Numbered from the stretch's first letter, positions 1 through 9,762 are shown. The stretch is 64,000 nucleotides of DNA from Allobaculum mucilyticum (GCF_022701195.1 NZ_CP078089.1:620001-684000); one strand, 5' to 3'. The notes: generated by a model from the letters alone, not told the origin. A program made the numbers and translations.

Positions 1-728
1 CTGAGCGAGTTCAAGAAGAGCTGAATCTTCATTCTTCTCAGAGCCGGGTTGAAGCAGCGCGTCAGTAAAGACGGAGTTGAGGGCGTCGAATTCGGCATTC
101 AAATGAACAAAGTGCCTCTTCTTGCCTTTTTAGAAGCGCCATAGGTGATGTCATTGTCCTGTTCAGGAAGAACTTGAATCTCGCTTCCATCTACAGCGAG
201 GAGGCGATAACCCTTGAAGGTTTTAACATCAGAGCTGGAAGTTGCCTTGTTAAACCGATTGAAGACGTTTTTATAAAGTGAAGAGTTGATTTTGGAACGG
301 GCCTGAGACACAGCAGAGGCTGAAACAGATGATCCGCCCTTAAACAGGATCCAGGGAAAGGAAGCAGCGAGGGATTCCTCTGTCAGCTGAAACGGAAGAA
401 GGACAAGCTCATGCAGGTCAATCTGCCGCTTACGGGTGAAGGCGGACTGAGAAGTAAAATTGGCAGGGTTCGCCGTTTCTGAGCTGATGATATTGAGGAA
501 GGTGTTTCTGAAGAAAGAACATTCTTTGGCGATAGCAGTCATAGGGAAAACTCCTTTAAGTTCTCCCCATCGGCTGCGAAGCAGTAGCGCGGCGGCAGAA
601 ATTTGTCAATAGATTTTTAGAAAAAGTGAAAAACTCGAATCATTCGAGATTTGACTTGAAGAGTAGAAAAAGACCACATCACTGCTTAACGCTGATGTGG
701 TCTGAGAAATCTTAACTTAATGACATTG
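1..728 (-). mobile_element. IS4-family insertion sequence, cut by the window start
   Basis: The 18-base terminal repeat (minus strand CAATGTCATTAAGTTAAG) ends at 728 and matches both ends of the complete copy at 45763-47412. The element lies in the opposite orientation to that copy and at a different site: it is inserted in the last codons of the adjacent HNH gene. The rest of the element lies outside the window, so its target duplication cannot be checked. Confidence 0.93.
99..542 (-). pseudogene. IS4-family transposase, frameshifted N-terminal part
   Basis: The first ~138 codons match the intact transposase at 45952-47262, including the first catalytic Asp in LLAVDGSEI. The frame is lost where the intact copy has six A in GCTTCTAAAAAAGGC and this one has five, so translation ends at ARRGTLFI. 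The remainder of the gene runs on in another frame beyond the window start. This is either a real inactivating slip or an under-called homopolymer; many similar deletions occur in the next 9 kb. Confidence 0.9.
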
Positions 729-1057
729 GCATGAATCCTGGAATGGCAGCTTTTGCACAGGCTCATGAGGTTGTTTTCGTCATGGGTTCCACCTTGTGAG
801 AGCGGAACAATGTGATGAACCTGCTCCATGGGCACGGCTTTGCCATCAGCCAGACACATCTCACAGAGCGGATGCTTCGCTTTGTATTTCTTACGAGCAA
901 CCTGCCAGGCTTTTCCATAACGTGAGCTCGTCTGTGGATCACGTCTGTACTTTTCGTAGCGTCTGTTGGCTGCTTTGGTGTGTTCAGGGCAATAGGCTTT
1001 GTCGGTGAGGTTTGGACAGCCTGGCCAGCCGCATGGGTGTTTAGGCTTCAAGGGCAT
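686..1057 (-). CDS. Phage HNH endonuclease, copy A, C-terminus rewritten by IS4
   Basis: The start chosen is MPLKPK, the usual beginning of phage terminase-linked HNH proteins. The upstream in-frame ATG would add 27 residues overlapping the preceding gene. Zinc-binding cysteines (CGWPGCPN, CEMC, CKSC) surround the HNH core, EQVHHIVPLSQGGTHDENNL followed by SLCKSCHSRIH. In phages this nuclease works with the terminase in packaging-site cleavage. IS4 inserted just after the catalytic core, so the native tail is replaced by about 12 residues read from IS DNA. The active site is intact, so activity may be retained. Confidence 0.85.
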   Translation of the reverse strand: MPLKPKHPCGWPGCPNLTDKAYCPEHTKAANRRYEKYRRDPQTSSRYGKAWQVARKKYKAKHPLCEMCLADGKAVPMEQVHHIVPLSQGGTHDENNLMSLCKSCHSRIHANVIKLRFLRPHQR

Positions 1058-1343
1058 CGGCAAACTCCCAACGAAGACCACACGAACGGGAGATGATTCC
1101 AAGGCAGCAACGCTTGATCCCGTTAGGATTACCGCCACACTCTTTAGCTGCTTCGTAGTGGTCCTTGAAGATCTCTCCGGACTCCACGCACCTCACAGGC
1201 GTGGGTTCCTGCGATCGCTCTCTCATGAGCTCTGTTGCGATCTCATAGGCAAGCTCGCCATCATCCACACGGCAGCGAACCTTCCCGCTGGGATAGAGAA
1301 CCTCGTACTTGTCATCACGTTTTCTTACTCTGTAGCCAGGCAT
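1041..1343 (-). CDS. Small phage protein with NUMOD-like C-terminal helix-turn-helix, copy A
   Basis: The start at 1343 is set by a GGAGGTGAAGTCT ribosome site just upstream. The product has 100 residues. Its basic N-terminal half contains YEVLYPSGKVRCRV; the C-terminal part (VRCVESGEIFKDHYEAAKEC and the following GIKRCCLG) resembles the DNA-binding NUMOD module of homing endonucleases. No nuclease domain is present. It overlaps the HNH start by 17 bases, indicating translational coupling. Function is unknown; DNA binding is inferred from the motif only. Confidence 0.7.
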   Translation of the reverse strand: MPGYRVRKRDDKYEVLYPSGKVRCRVDDGELAYEIATELMRERSQEPTPVRCVESGEIFKDHYEAAKECGGNPNGIKRCCLGIISRSCGLRWEFADALEA

Positions 1344-1412
1344 AGACTTCACCTCCAAAGAAAACCCGCCACAAGGCAGGGAGGGACTTTCGCTCAAAAA
1401 TGGGCGAAAGTT

Positions 1413-1628
1413 TTATGTAGACTGCGCATCGCGCAGGGATTTCAGTTCAAAGTATTTCTCAAGATACATGAGAGCTTTGGACAGGTCCTCATCACCAGCT
1501 TTGGTATTGCAGCGATACAGATACTTAAATGCATTGAGTTTGCAGAAGCTCATAGCTTCATTGATTCCATAAAGTTCGACCATCTTATCGAAGCAATCCC
1601 AGCCGTGATAATGTTCCTGTCCGTTCAT
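1413..1628 (-). CDS. DUF3310-family phage protein, copy A
   Basis: The 71-residue product starts MNGQEHYHG after a GTGGGGGC ribosome site. HYHGWDCFDKM followed by FCKLNAFKYLYR and DLSKALMYLEKY is the signature of DUF3310, short proteins found near phage replication and nucleotide genes. No biochemical role is established. It is the first gene after the regulatory repeats at 1693-1800, so it probably opens the late transcript in this copy. Confidence 0.8.
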   Translation of the reverse strand: MNGQEHYHGWDCFDKMVELYGINEAMSFCKLNAFKYLYRCNTKAGDEDLSKALMYLEKYFELKSLRDAQST

Positions 1629-1643
1629 ATAAGCCCCCACGAA

Positions 1644-1680
1644 AAAGGCCACAGCCTCTATGGATGTGACCTCTTTTTTT
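1644..1680. terminator. Bidirectional stem-loop ahead of DUF3310, copy A
   Basis: GGCCAC pairs with GTGACC (one G-U) across a 13-base loop. It is flanked by an A-run on one side and a T-run on the other, so it could terminate or attenuate in both directions. It lies between the promoter-like repeats and the DUF3310 start. The same structure is at about 48519-48556. Confidence 0.5.
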
Positions 1681-1692
1681 ACTTGCGAGTCT

Positions 1693-1800
1693 ATCATAAC
1701 ACGGCACTTGACGAACCGCGGCGGTTCAGTGCGGTTCATGCCGGTCCAACTTTTCGATAAGCGGTTCACGCCAGTTCAAGGCGGTTCATACCGGTTCATC
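1693..1800 (-). promoter_or_regulatory. Helically phased decamer repeats and candidate activator-dependent late promoter (copy A type)
   Basis: On the plus strand, GCGGTTCA-like units begin at 1721, 1731, 1741, 1761, 1771, 1781 and 1791, an exact 10-base register with one missed position at 1751. Read on the minus strand the unit is TGAACCGC. A palindrome GAACCGC-G-GCGGTTC lies at 1713-1727. Downstream on the minus strand is TATGAT (1698-1693), a good -10 element without a recognisable -35. This pattern suits an activator stacked on one face of the helix. The regulator gene at 1804-2247 ends immediately upstream. Confidence 0.65.
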
Positions 1801-1803
1801 TCT

Positions 1804-2247
1804 TCAGGCGACCAAAGATTGCACATAATCCGGCATCTGTTCAGGAGCTGGAAACTCCTCCAGCGCCTTTTGGTGCCAGCGCTTCACCGTGGAAAGAGAA
1901 GCGTTGAGGCATTCGCTGATTTTTGGCCAGTTCATTCCATCAAGATAGCGCAGGCCAAGTACGAGCTGATAATCCGTATTCTCCATCTTCATCAACAAGG
2001 TTTGTACATCATTGCGCCAGAGCTCCAGTTCCTCACGTGCAGTATCCAGTTGCAGTTCTTTGTCCATGATCTCAGTGGTCATTCTTGCATGATAGCTATC
2101 TCCAAAGCTTGGAGTGTTGTAGTTTGGCTTAAAGGACGGAGACCGCAATGAACCGAGTGTTTCTTTGAGCCGCTTGAGCCTTACCGCTTCATGGTTGATC
2201 TTGCAGGAAAAGTCTGCCATTGCTTGCAGATATTCTTTAGCGTCCAT
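1804..2247 (-). CDS. Sigma-like/DUF1492-type phage late transcription regulator, allele A
   Basis: The 147-residue product starts after AAGGAGGTGAGCAA. Its N-terminal half is helical. The C-terminal part, LVLGLRYLDGMNWPKISECL followed by STVKRWHQKALEEF, is a sigma-region-4-like helix-turn-helix as found in ArpU/RinA/DUF1492-type late activators. Only the first few residues (MDAKEYL) match the corresponding gene of the other copy; the rest is unrelated at sequence level. It probably binds the decamer repeats directly downstream and switches on the leftward late genes. That pairing is inferred from position. Confidence 0.7.
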   Translation of the reverse strand: MDAKEYLQAMADFSCKINHEAVRLKRLKETLGSLRSPSFKPNYNTPSFGDSYHARMTTEIMDKELQLDTAREELELWRNDVQTLLMKMENTDYQLVLGLRYLDGMNWPKISECLNASLSTVKRWHQKALEEFPAPEQMPDYVQSLVA

Positions 2248-2251
2248 TTGC

Positions 2252-3577
2252 TCACCTCCTTAAATCGGCTTTTACAGCCTCGATTAATCTGTTTTGACTG
2301 GCGTCCTTCTTTTCCAAAGCCGCCAGAATGTCTTCGTCTATGGTGTCCTTACAGACCAGGTGGAAGATGCGCACGCTCTCTTTCTGACCTTGTCGATACA
2401 GCCTGGCGTTGGTCTGCTGGTAGAGCCCAAAGACCACGTCAGAGAAAACCAGATCAGCATGCTGCCTCCATCCTGCAGATTGAGGCCATGGCCTGCCGCT
2501 GCAGGATGGAGGGTGGCAACGGCAATCTTTCCAGCATTCCAATCACGAATGTCAGCGTCCGTCCTGATCTCACGAACGGCAAAGCGCTTCTTGATCCGCT
2601 CCAGGTCATGCTTGAACCAGTAAGCGATCAGGATCGGTGCGCCATTGGCTGACTCGATTAAATCCTCTAAGGCATCAAGCTTTCGATCATGAATGGCGAT
2701 CCAGCTCTTGTCTTCCGTGTAGATCGCCCCAGAGGCCATCTGGCAGAGCTTTCCTGACAGAGAAGCGGCATTGGCTGCTGTAATCTCATCTCCATCGAGA
2801 TCAAGCACCAGCGTGCGTTTAAGGGCCTTGTAGCGGTTCATCTCGGACTCGCTCATTTCTACTTCCTGTTTGATCATCACAAGCTCTGGCATGGCTAAAT
2901 GGTCCATCGCCTTCATGGAAATCGTGATATCCGAGATTTTCCTGTAAATGGCTTCTTCCGCTCCAGGCTGTGGCTTGTAGGAGTAGACCACCATTCCGTT
3001 TCTTCGATCAGGTCGCAGGTAGGCTTCTCGGAAGCTGCCGATAAAGCGGCCTAAGCGTTCGCCCTGATCCAGCAAGCGAAACTCAGCCCACAAGTCCTGA
3101 AGACCATTGCTGCTTGGCGTTCCTGTCAGGCCAATCATCCGTTTGATGAATGGCCGCTTGCTCATCAGGGCTTTGTAGCGTTTAGCTTTGTGGTTTTTAA
3201 AGCTGGAGAGTTCATCAACCACAACGGTGTCGAAGTCAAGGGCTGCTGGCAAAGCCAGGGAACATTCTCCCGGTTGATGATGTAGATATCGGCCTGTCGC
3301 TTTAAGGCTTCAAGGCGCTGGGCCGGAGTGCCTTTGATCACGGAATATTCGAGTTCGTGCAGCTGCTCCCATTTCTCGATTTCCGCAGGCCAGGTAGACT
3401 GGGCTACCCGCAAGGGGCGATCACAAGAATGCGATGCGCCTCGAAGGAATCGAAAAGAAGATCCTGCAGGGCAGTCAGGGTAATGATCGTTTTGCCAAGC
3501 CCCATGTCCAGCAGCAGGGCGCAGATGGGATGCTCCTCAATGAAGCGAACGGCATATTTCTGGTAGTCATGCAGCAT
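2252..3577 (-). pseudogene. SNF2-family helicase, copy A, three frameshifts
   Basis: Nearly identical to the intact 442-residue gene at 49032-50360 but interrupted by single-base deletions. One is near 2430 (GAGCCC versus GAGCTCC), one near 3239 (AA versus AAA) and one near 3414 (GGGG versus GGGGG). The pieces still show DELSSFKNH and GLTGTPSSNGLQDLW. The gene would encode a phage DEAD/SNF2 ATPase of the replication block. As written it cannot give a full protein. Confidence 0.88.
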
Positions 3578-3856
3578 GGCTTACCACATCAAGGATCGAT
3601 TCGATCTGCCGTGCATCGTCCAGAACGAACACATGAAAGCCCAGCTGTTTGAGTCTGCGCATTTGTACCTGTTGAAGCGCTCTTGGCTTTTTACCAGGAG
3701 CCTTGACCTCCACAAAGGCCGCAATGCCTCCTGGCATCAGAAGCAATCGGTCCGGAAGTCCTGACGTTCCAGGAGAAGAGAGCTTGAGAGCCCAGCCTCA
3801 AGGTCGGTCACATATTTTACGAGCTTTTGCTCGATTTGTTTTTCATGCATATCCAT
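3567..3856 (-). pseudogene. VRR-NUC nuclease, copy A, frameshifted
   Basis: Matches the intact 96-residue gene at 50350-50640. One C is missing near 3797 (GCCTCAAGG versus GCCTCCAAGG), which breaks the frame after about 20 codons. The PD...EVK nuclease core remains in another frame. It overlapped the SNF2 start by 11 bases, as in the intact copy. Confidence 0.85.
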
Positions 3857-4015
3857 CTCCTTTGGCCACAGAGGGTGATTGGTGATGGTGATTTTTTCCG
3901 TTTTCTCCCTTTTATATATATTTCTATATTTTTCTTTCTATATATTCTTCTTCTATTATTCTTTTTATATTATTTCTTCTTCTTCTTTTAAAGAAGAAGA
4001 ATCAAAGAATCAATA

Positions 4016-5918
4016 GATGCGCCCGACAAAAAAGTAACAAATAGCTGAAGTGTGTTCATAAATCTTGGACTGATCCGAATTTTTCAAAATAATGCTACAA
4101 TTAATTAAAATTAATCTTGATCAAATTAATATTAGTAGTATAATATAATTGAATATTTCGGGGTGTTTCTTATGTCGCAGTCCAAGTTCAAACCCATTCA
4201 GATGAATCTCTTCGATCTAACCTACTCACTTTCTGATCGAAAGCTCAGAATGCTTGAATCCGGCTGGCCGGGCTATTTCAACCGTGTCATTATTCCTGAG
4301 CTGGTTAAACTTGAATCGATTTTTGAGCCTCTTTACTCAAAGAACACCAACACCAGACCTTCAACTCCTACATACCTCGTTTTAGCTATGCTTGTTTTGA
4401 AAGATCTGTTTACTCTGACAGACGAAGAACTGGAGAGAAGCGTTACCTTTTCTCTGGAGTATCAGTTCGCTCTTGGAACAACGTCCTTTGAACATCAGCC
4501 GGTAAACCAGAGAACGCTTAACCGCTTTCGTGCTGCCAATGCCTTTTATATGCAGCAGACTGGCATCGATCTTCTCCATGAATTTGCCGAAAAACTGGCC
4601 AAGTCTCTTAAAGACGCCTATCTTGGCACCAATCTCAAGCGGAGAATGGACTCCATCATGGTCGATAACGGCGCCAGAAAGCTTTCAAGACTGCAGCTGG
4701 CGCATGTGGTCATTAAAAACATGCTCATGGTTTTGGATGAAAACAAAATCGCAATCCCCGAGAATCTTCAACACTATATCGAGGACTTCGATGAGAATAA
4801 GGTTACTTATCACTCCCATACTCCGGCTGCGGCTAAACTGCAGACCGCTTTTCAGGATGCCTGTGCCGTTCGTGATCTGATTCCAGGCACGCTGAATGAC
4901 TGTGAAGAAGCACAGATGCTCATCCGCTTTGTTTCCGAGCAGGTCAACACAAACACCGATGGCTCTTTTCATTCCGTTCGTGACGGAAAAGAGCTGAACT
5001 CGACTGTCCTGAACAATCCAGTTGAGCCGGAATCGACTTTCCGTAAGAAGGCCGGTGAAAATCACCAGGGATACGTTGGCAATTTCGCTGAAACAGTCGA
5101 CCTCGATACCAACCGAAAGATCATCGACTCATTTGATTTCCAGCCCAATATCTACAGCGATTCCAAGTTCGCCAAAGATGAAATTCAGAAGATGGCTGAA
5201 GAAGGAGACGAAACAACTTTGGTTGCCGACGGAGCCTACATCAGCGTGGATAACATCAATGAAGCAGCTGAACACGGAATTCAACTTGTAGGAACTGCTA
5301 TGACGGGTAAAGAAACACCCGATTTGACTGCTGATTTCGAAATCGATGAAGAAACAAAAACGGTAACCTGCCCAAACGGAAAGACTGCAGATCGAGTAAC
5401 CTACTACGAGAAAACCGATTCCTGGAATATCTCATTCCACAAAGAAACAACCTGTAAAGATTGCCCATTCGCTGCAACTGGCCGATGCCCGATGAAAAAT
5501 CACAAAAGAGTCAGATCTGGAACCATTTCCCAGAAGAAGATCCAAAGAGCACACCTTCAGCGGACCATGAAAAGTGAAGAGGCAATTGCCAATTACCGGT
5601 TCAGAAACGGTGTTGAAGCTATTCCAAACCAGCTAAGAAGGAATCAAAAAATTGATACCCTTCCGTTCAGGGGTTAGTGCGCAAAAAATTCGGATATACG
5701 TTAGCTATTACGGCAATAAACGTAAGACGAGTGCTGAAATACGCACAAGAAGATGCCAAACAGGCATTGGATCTTCTTGTATCTTCGCTGATTCAAGCTA
5801 TGTATGTGAAATATGCCCCAATTTCACATATTGAACTCAATTTAGCTTTTGTTTGCGTTCACTATTGATGAACACCAAATCTGCCGTCAGCAAAATTGGG
5901 TATTTTGTCTGACGCATC
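4016..5918 (+). mobile_element. IS1182-family insertion sequence with 7-bp target duplication
   Basis: The terminal inverted repeats are GATGCGCCCGACAAAA (4016) and, reversed, GATGCGTCAGACAAAA (ending 5918), with two mismatches. The target ATCAATA is duplicated at 4009-4015 and 5919-5925. The uninterrupted target is visible in the other copy around 50796 (GAATCAATAATAAG). The insertion lies between the primase-helicase and VRR-NUC genes of copy A only, so it post-dates the divergence of the two prophage copies. Confidence 0.95.
4172..5868 (+). pseudogene. IS1182-family transposase, frameshifted near its end
   Basis: About 500 codons run from MSQSKFKPI, with the acidic catalytic region (GNFAETVDLD, LVADGAYIS) and the CPNGK / CKDCPF zinc-like segment followed by RFRNGVEAIPNQLRR. 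The frame stops at LPFRG; the expected C-terminus (GLVRKKFGYTLAITAINVRR and onward) continues in the neighbouring frame from a GGGG run at 5670-5673. This is probably a one-base deletion in that run, either real or technical. The late position means the catalytic core is intact. Confidence 0.88.
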
Positions 5919-6009
5919 ATCAATAATAAGAATAAGAGCTTTATATAAAGTAAAATAGAGGTGAAAGATGGGTTTCACCATGGATCATCCTGTGGCTGTG
6001 AATGATCAC

Positions 6010-8287
6010 TCAGAAGGGCAGATCGTCGTAATCGATCGTGTTTGACGCCTCTTCTGGGTCCCAAAACTCATCAAAAGTTTTCTGTACTCTGTTTCAGTTT
6101 CTTTTTTGGAATCAGAGTTTTGTAGAAATTTCCGGCTTTACGGTGCTTTGTCAGGTCCGAAAAAGTCCCATTGAGCTCTTCGCAGATCTGGTTTCGAAAT
6201 TCTCTGGATGACTTGGGCCTTCTGCCGTTATCCGAACACCAGCGTGAGTAAATGCGATAGAGCGTTTGCGCAGAACACCATGTGTTCGTTGATCCGTCTC
6301 CCATCTCGCAGCACTCATGCAAAAACGACAGAACCGAGTTGTTATCAGAACGGTATTGTGCTCTCATCTCAGCCTGGCTTTTTGGCTCTGTGTACTTATA
6401 ACCACGCTCGACTACTGATTTAGCCACCTGAATGGCTTTATACATCACGCCCGATCTTTCTGCGTACAGCTTTTCGAGAAGCAGTGGATCTCGTTTTTCT
6501 TCGGGAATGATGTTGTGGCACTGAAGACTGATGATACGGTCATATACCCAGGTACCGTCATCTCCTCCAAACTTGGGAATTCGGTTTCCGCAAAACCAGA
6601 GACACCTTTGTAAATAAAGCTGAAGGCACTTTCTCCTTTGAACTCAGCATCGACCGGGTCTCCACCAGTTGTTTTCTTAAAAACGTTCAGTTCCGGGATG
6701 GCACTAAACTTCAGATCTGACGAACCGCAGACCCGTTTTCCATACATCAAAGACGTGCCGAAACGCTTCTCAAGATCATCAAGGTCCTGACCGGTAGAGT
6801 TGTTGCGCCCAACAAGCAGATCGGCGAATTTCCGAATCTGAGATTTGCCGGTATTACCGTCTCCGATCAGAAAGAGAGCTTTTTCATTCGGTATCCGGGA
6901 ACATTCGAAAGAACGATGCCAAGAAACTCCATCAAAGTTGTTTTGCTCTCTTCATCATCGCCAAACATGTCTTGAAGATACTGGTCAAAAATCGGTGTTT
7001 CCTGCTTTTCGCCTGTCCACTGACAGGGAATCTGGATTAATGGAGTACACGGCGGGTGAATGCGGGTAAAGAACCATTGTTGGAAGATGCAGCAGACCGT
7101 TTTCAAAGTTGATGAACTGCTCTTGGGCATCAAGCTGCTCGTGCGTAATAAAAGACGTTTCCATCATCAGCTGGTTGAAAGCCTCGTTAATCACCCGGGT
7201 ACTCACAAGGTAAGGAACGTATTTCATAATCAGCTCTTTAAGAAGACCTTTGAACATGTTGTCGTTATAGATCTGGTAGTGCCCATTTTCATAAACGAAC
7301 ATCTGTGCGTTTTCTTTGCCGGAGCTTTTGACCAGAAGATAGTGGTGCTTTTCCTTAAATGTCTGGGCGAGCTTAACAGGATCGATCTTCTCTCTGTCTT
7401 TATCGTCCAGGTAAACGAACGGGCAATCCGTGGAATAACCCGGGTCATAGAATTTCCCATCCAGGATTTGTACCGATTTATAGATTGTGGTCGAAGAGTA
7501 GTCCTCGCGATCCCACTTGGGGCGATAGAGGGCTGACGACCGAAAAGCTTTGTCAATCAGCAGCGGATCGTTGCCGATCCGAAAAGCCAGCATGCTGCAA
7601 AGCGCAGCGTCCGCTTCGGAATGTGAGCTGTATCCCGACCAGTCTCCTTTGTCATAGAGCTTGATGAAATTCTCCCCATTCTTGAAACGGCGACAGTCGC
7701 AGATCATGTCAAAGAGCTCTTCATCATCGCCATGGACTTCAGGCACGTGTTTTCTTGTGACTTCCTGCTTGAGCATTTCATGGCGCAGCGTAACCAGAAG
7801 CGATTGTGTGCAATCAGCTATGGGCAAATCTTTAAAACGTCATCGGTAAAGCAGGCGAAGCGGCTGGTCAGCCCACCAATATAGATCTCGAGGCCGAGAA
7901 AACGGTTGTTGGTGTAGAAACGGGAAGCAAGCTTTCCGTTTGCCTGGGAATCTGGCTAAGATCGCATTTTCCATAGATGTGAAAGCCTTCTTTGCTCTGG
8001 GATCGTTCACAATAGCTTTCAAAGCGCTCGAAGAGGGTCTGGCAAAGCGGATCATCCTGTGGGCGATGATCGATATCCAGGAAGAAGTATCCTTCCGGAA
8101 TCACAAAGCCTACTCCGGTATAGCCTTTTTCCTCTTTGGCCTGCAGCGCTTCCTCATAGGTCACATAGGTATGACCGTGTTTACGGACATTCGCACTGGT
8201 CGGCGTTCCATGAGCGCTGATGGGCTTTTTCGTTCCTTTGGAAAGCGTCCAGCAGATCCAGATCTTTTGCTTCTTAAGATCTTCCAT
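6010..8287 (-). pseudogene. Primase-polymerase/SF3 helicase, copy A, multiple frameshifts
   Basis: Equivalent to the intact 760-residue gene at 50887-53169 but broken by at least seven indels. These include A5 to A4 near 6074, T7 to T6 near 6106, a lost G near 6600, T6 to T5 near 6882, an extra base near 7037, a lost base near 7835 and G4 to G3 near 7950. Recognisable blocks remain in different frames (FLDIDHRPQDDP, VYLDDKDREKIDPVKLAQTF). Scattered substitutions in 7735-8180 show it is a distinct copy, not a simple assembly duplicate. Confidence 0.9.
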
Positions 8288-8290
8288 CGC

Positions 8291-8749
8291 TCATTTCCTC
8301 CATCGTTTTCCAGAGCAGCTCAAGATAGGAGCCCTAAGCTCTTTGGCATATCCCGAATTGGTGTGGATCATCTTTTTGAGTCTGGACCGCGCTTCTCTAG
8401 GCGCTTTGTACCCGCTTGGCCAGTACAGCTCCTGTGCTCGCTCCTTGAGCCCTACAAGTCTGGAGTGATTGTTGAATCCCCGTTTAACGAGTTCCCCTAC
8501 AAATTTTTCATAGAAGTCCAGAACTTCTTTGAGCCCATCTTTTGGGATGTCGTAGTAGTTCAGATATGGACCGCGTTCCTCGAACCACAGATAGACATCG
8601 CAGCGACCTTTTCCAGCGGTTCTGCTGACTTCGATGTCAAAGCCATTATGGAAATCGCGGTAGATTACGTACTCCAGATCAAAGAGCTTGATCTCGTAGT
8701 CGGGACCGAGCGAACGGCAGAGTTTGCGTTGTGTTGAAGTTGGTGTCAT
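8291..8749 (-). pseudogene. Phage protein of unknown function, copy A, C-terminus frameshifted
   Basis: Identical in most of its length to the 158-residue gene at 53156-53632 up to KELR. A CCCC run is CCC here (near 8332), so the tail GSYLELLWKTMEEM becomes APILSCSGKRWRK. Only the final ~18 residues are affected, so the protein might still fold. Function is not recognised. Confidence 0.75.
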
Positions 8750-8924
8750 TGTTATTCCTCCTTAATGACCGGCCTGCCTTATAGGCTTCCAAATACAGAA
8801 GGCAGGCAATTTCGGTGGAAGCCTTTCTACCTCCCTAAGGTATAGGCGGTGCGATTCTGGCTTTTTGCGGGTCTGGAAAAGAAAAATGGACTTTTTCTCA
8901 AAATCGAGAAAAGTCCAAAGATGA

Positions 8925-9271
8925 TTATTTCGGAAGCTGCGCTTTTCCATAGAACTTCCCTATGCATTCCCAGTCTGCTGTCAGTGGCTCGTCAGGAATA
9001 TTGACATTTAACGAACGCAGTATTCCGTTGCCCTTTGCTTGATGAAAAATCTGTCGCCTTTCAGGTAAACACCAAGCTGGCCAATTTCGATATCATTCTG
9101 TTTGGTGAACAGAAGAAAATCTCCTTTCTTGAAAAACGGCTCAAATTGCCAATCTTCGATTTTCAAAACGAAGACATCGAGCCCTGACAGATTTCCGTCA
9201 TCGACCACTTCCAACATTTCGTATTTCATTTCATTCAATTTCATGGCTTCACTATAATAGACGCGTAACAT
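8925..9271 (-). pseudogene. S24/LexA-like fold protein, copy A, frameshifted
   Basis: Corresponds to the 115-residue gene at 53810-54157. A TTTT run reduced to TTT near 9031 changes FIKQKGNGILRS to FIKQRATEYCVR and ends the frame at 9008. The GDFLLF...IEIGQLGVYLKGDRFFIKQ core is retained. See the intact copy for discussion. Confidence 0.75.
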
Positions 9272-9277
9272 TTACGC
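9263..9277. promoter_or_regulatory. Immunity operator palindrome, copy A
   Basis: GCGTAACATTTACGC is a perfect 6+3+6 palindrome between the leftward S24-like gene and the rightward repressor. It is identical to the intact-copy operator at 54149-54163. A functional repressor from the complete prophage could therefore still bind here. Confidence 0.65.
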
Positions 9278-9352
9278 AATATTGCTTAGCTGATGCGCAT
9301 ATGATAATCTATATCCGTAAGCCAACAGATAACGATTTAGAGGAGAAACAAT

Positions 9353-9439
9353 ATGACTTTTGGAGAATTATTGAAAGAGTTACGGCTTAAGCACAATCTT
9401 TCCATCAGAGAGGCCGCCAGGAAGGCAGGAATTTCCTGA
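9353..9439 (+). pseudogene. Truncated phage repressor (28 codons)
   Basis: It begins exactly like the intact repressor at 54239 (MTFGELLKELRLKHNLSIRE), with the same GAGGAG ribosome site, then runs into IS66-derived DNA near 9430 and stops at TGA 9437. The helix-turn-helix recognition helix is lost, so this prophage copy has no repressor of its own. Confidence 0.92.
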
Positions 9440-9684
9440 GATGGTGGAGAGAACAGATCCGGCGGTATCTCCAGGAACTGGACAGGTTGTGCTTCGGATC
9501 CGCTGGTAGCAGGAGCTCCAGATCTGGATTTCCTCAGGTGATAGTTGAAAGTCGATAGCGGAACCTGATGCTTCTCACAGAAAGCCCTCTGGGTAAGCTT
9601 CTGGGTTTTGTAAAGAGAGATGAGAACATCCCAGTTTACCTCTCTAGTGTGATTAGCCGTTTCAAAGCTAGTTGATGTCTGCAT
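9431..9684 (-). pseudogene. IS66-family accessory protein TnpA, N-terminal remnant
   Basis: The sequence starts MQTSTSFETANHTREVNW after GGAGGTCTTTAT and continues LYKTQKLTQRAFCEKHQVPL with STFNYHLRKSR. This is the helix-turn-helix of IS66 TnpA-type proteins (usual form AFCEKHN...SSFSYWLRK). After about 83 residues the frame passes into the repressor stub at 9430. No TnpB or TnpC is present, so this is a deletion remnant marking the junction where the rightward arm of prophage A was lost. Confidence 0.75.
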
Positions 9685-9762
9685 ATAAAGACCTCCATTT
9701 TTTCAAAGAATATCTGAAATAAATGGAGGTTAATATACCGTAGAAATATTGAGTTTTACAAA

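Larger units (their letters stand above)
729..9430. repeat. Direct repeat copy A of a phage early region
   Basis: Apart from the IS1182 insertion and one swapped block (about 1673-2230), this stretch matches 47604-54316 base for base over long spans and in the same orientation. It carries the same gene order: HNH, NUMOD-like, DUF3310, late regulator, SNF2, VRR-NUC, primase-helicase, hypothetical, S24-like and the start of the repressor. The right junction falls inside the repressor gene. It is best read as the remnant of a second related prophage next to the complete one. Confidence 0.93.

Noticed and set aside
1721-1800. Decamer array as a small CRISPR
   Set aside because: Units are contiguous 10-mers without unique spacers, and no cas genes are present.
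8762-8950. A 62-codon frame upstream of the hypothetical gene (ending WKPIRQAGH)
   Set aside because: It runs through the strong terminator hairpin after the S24-like gene and has no usable start; the equivalent in the second copy is not open.
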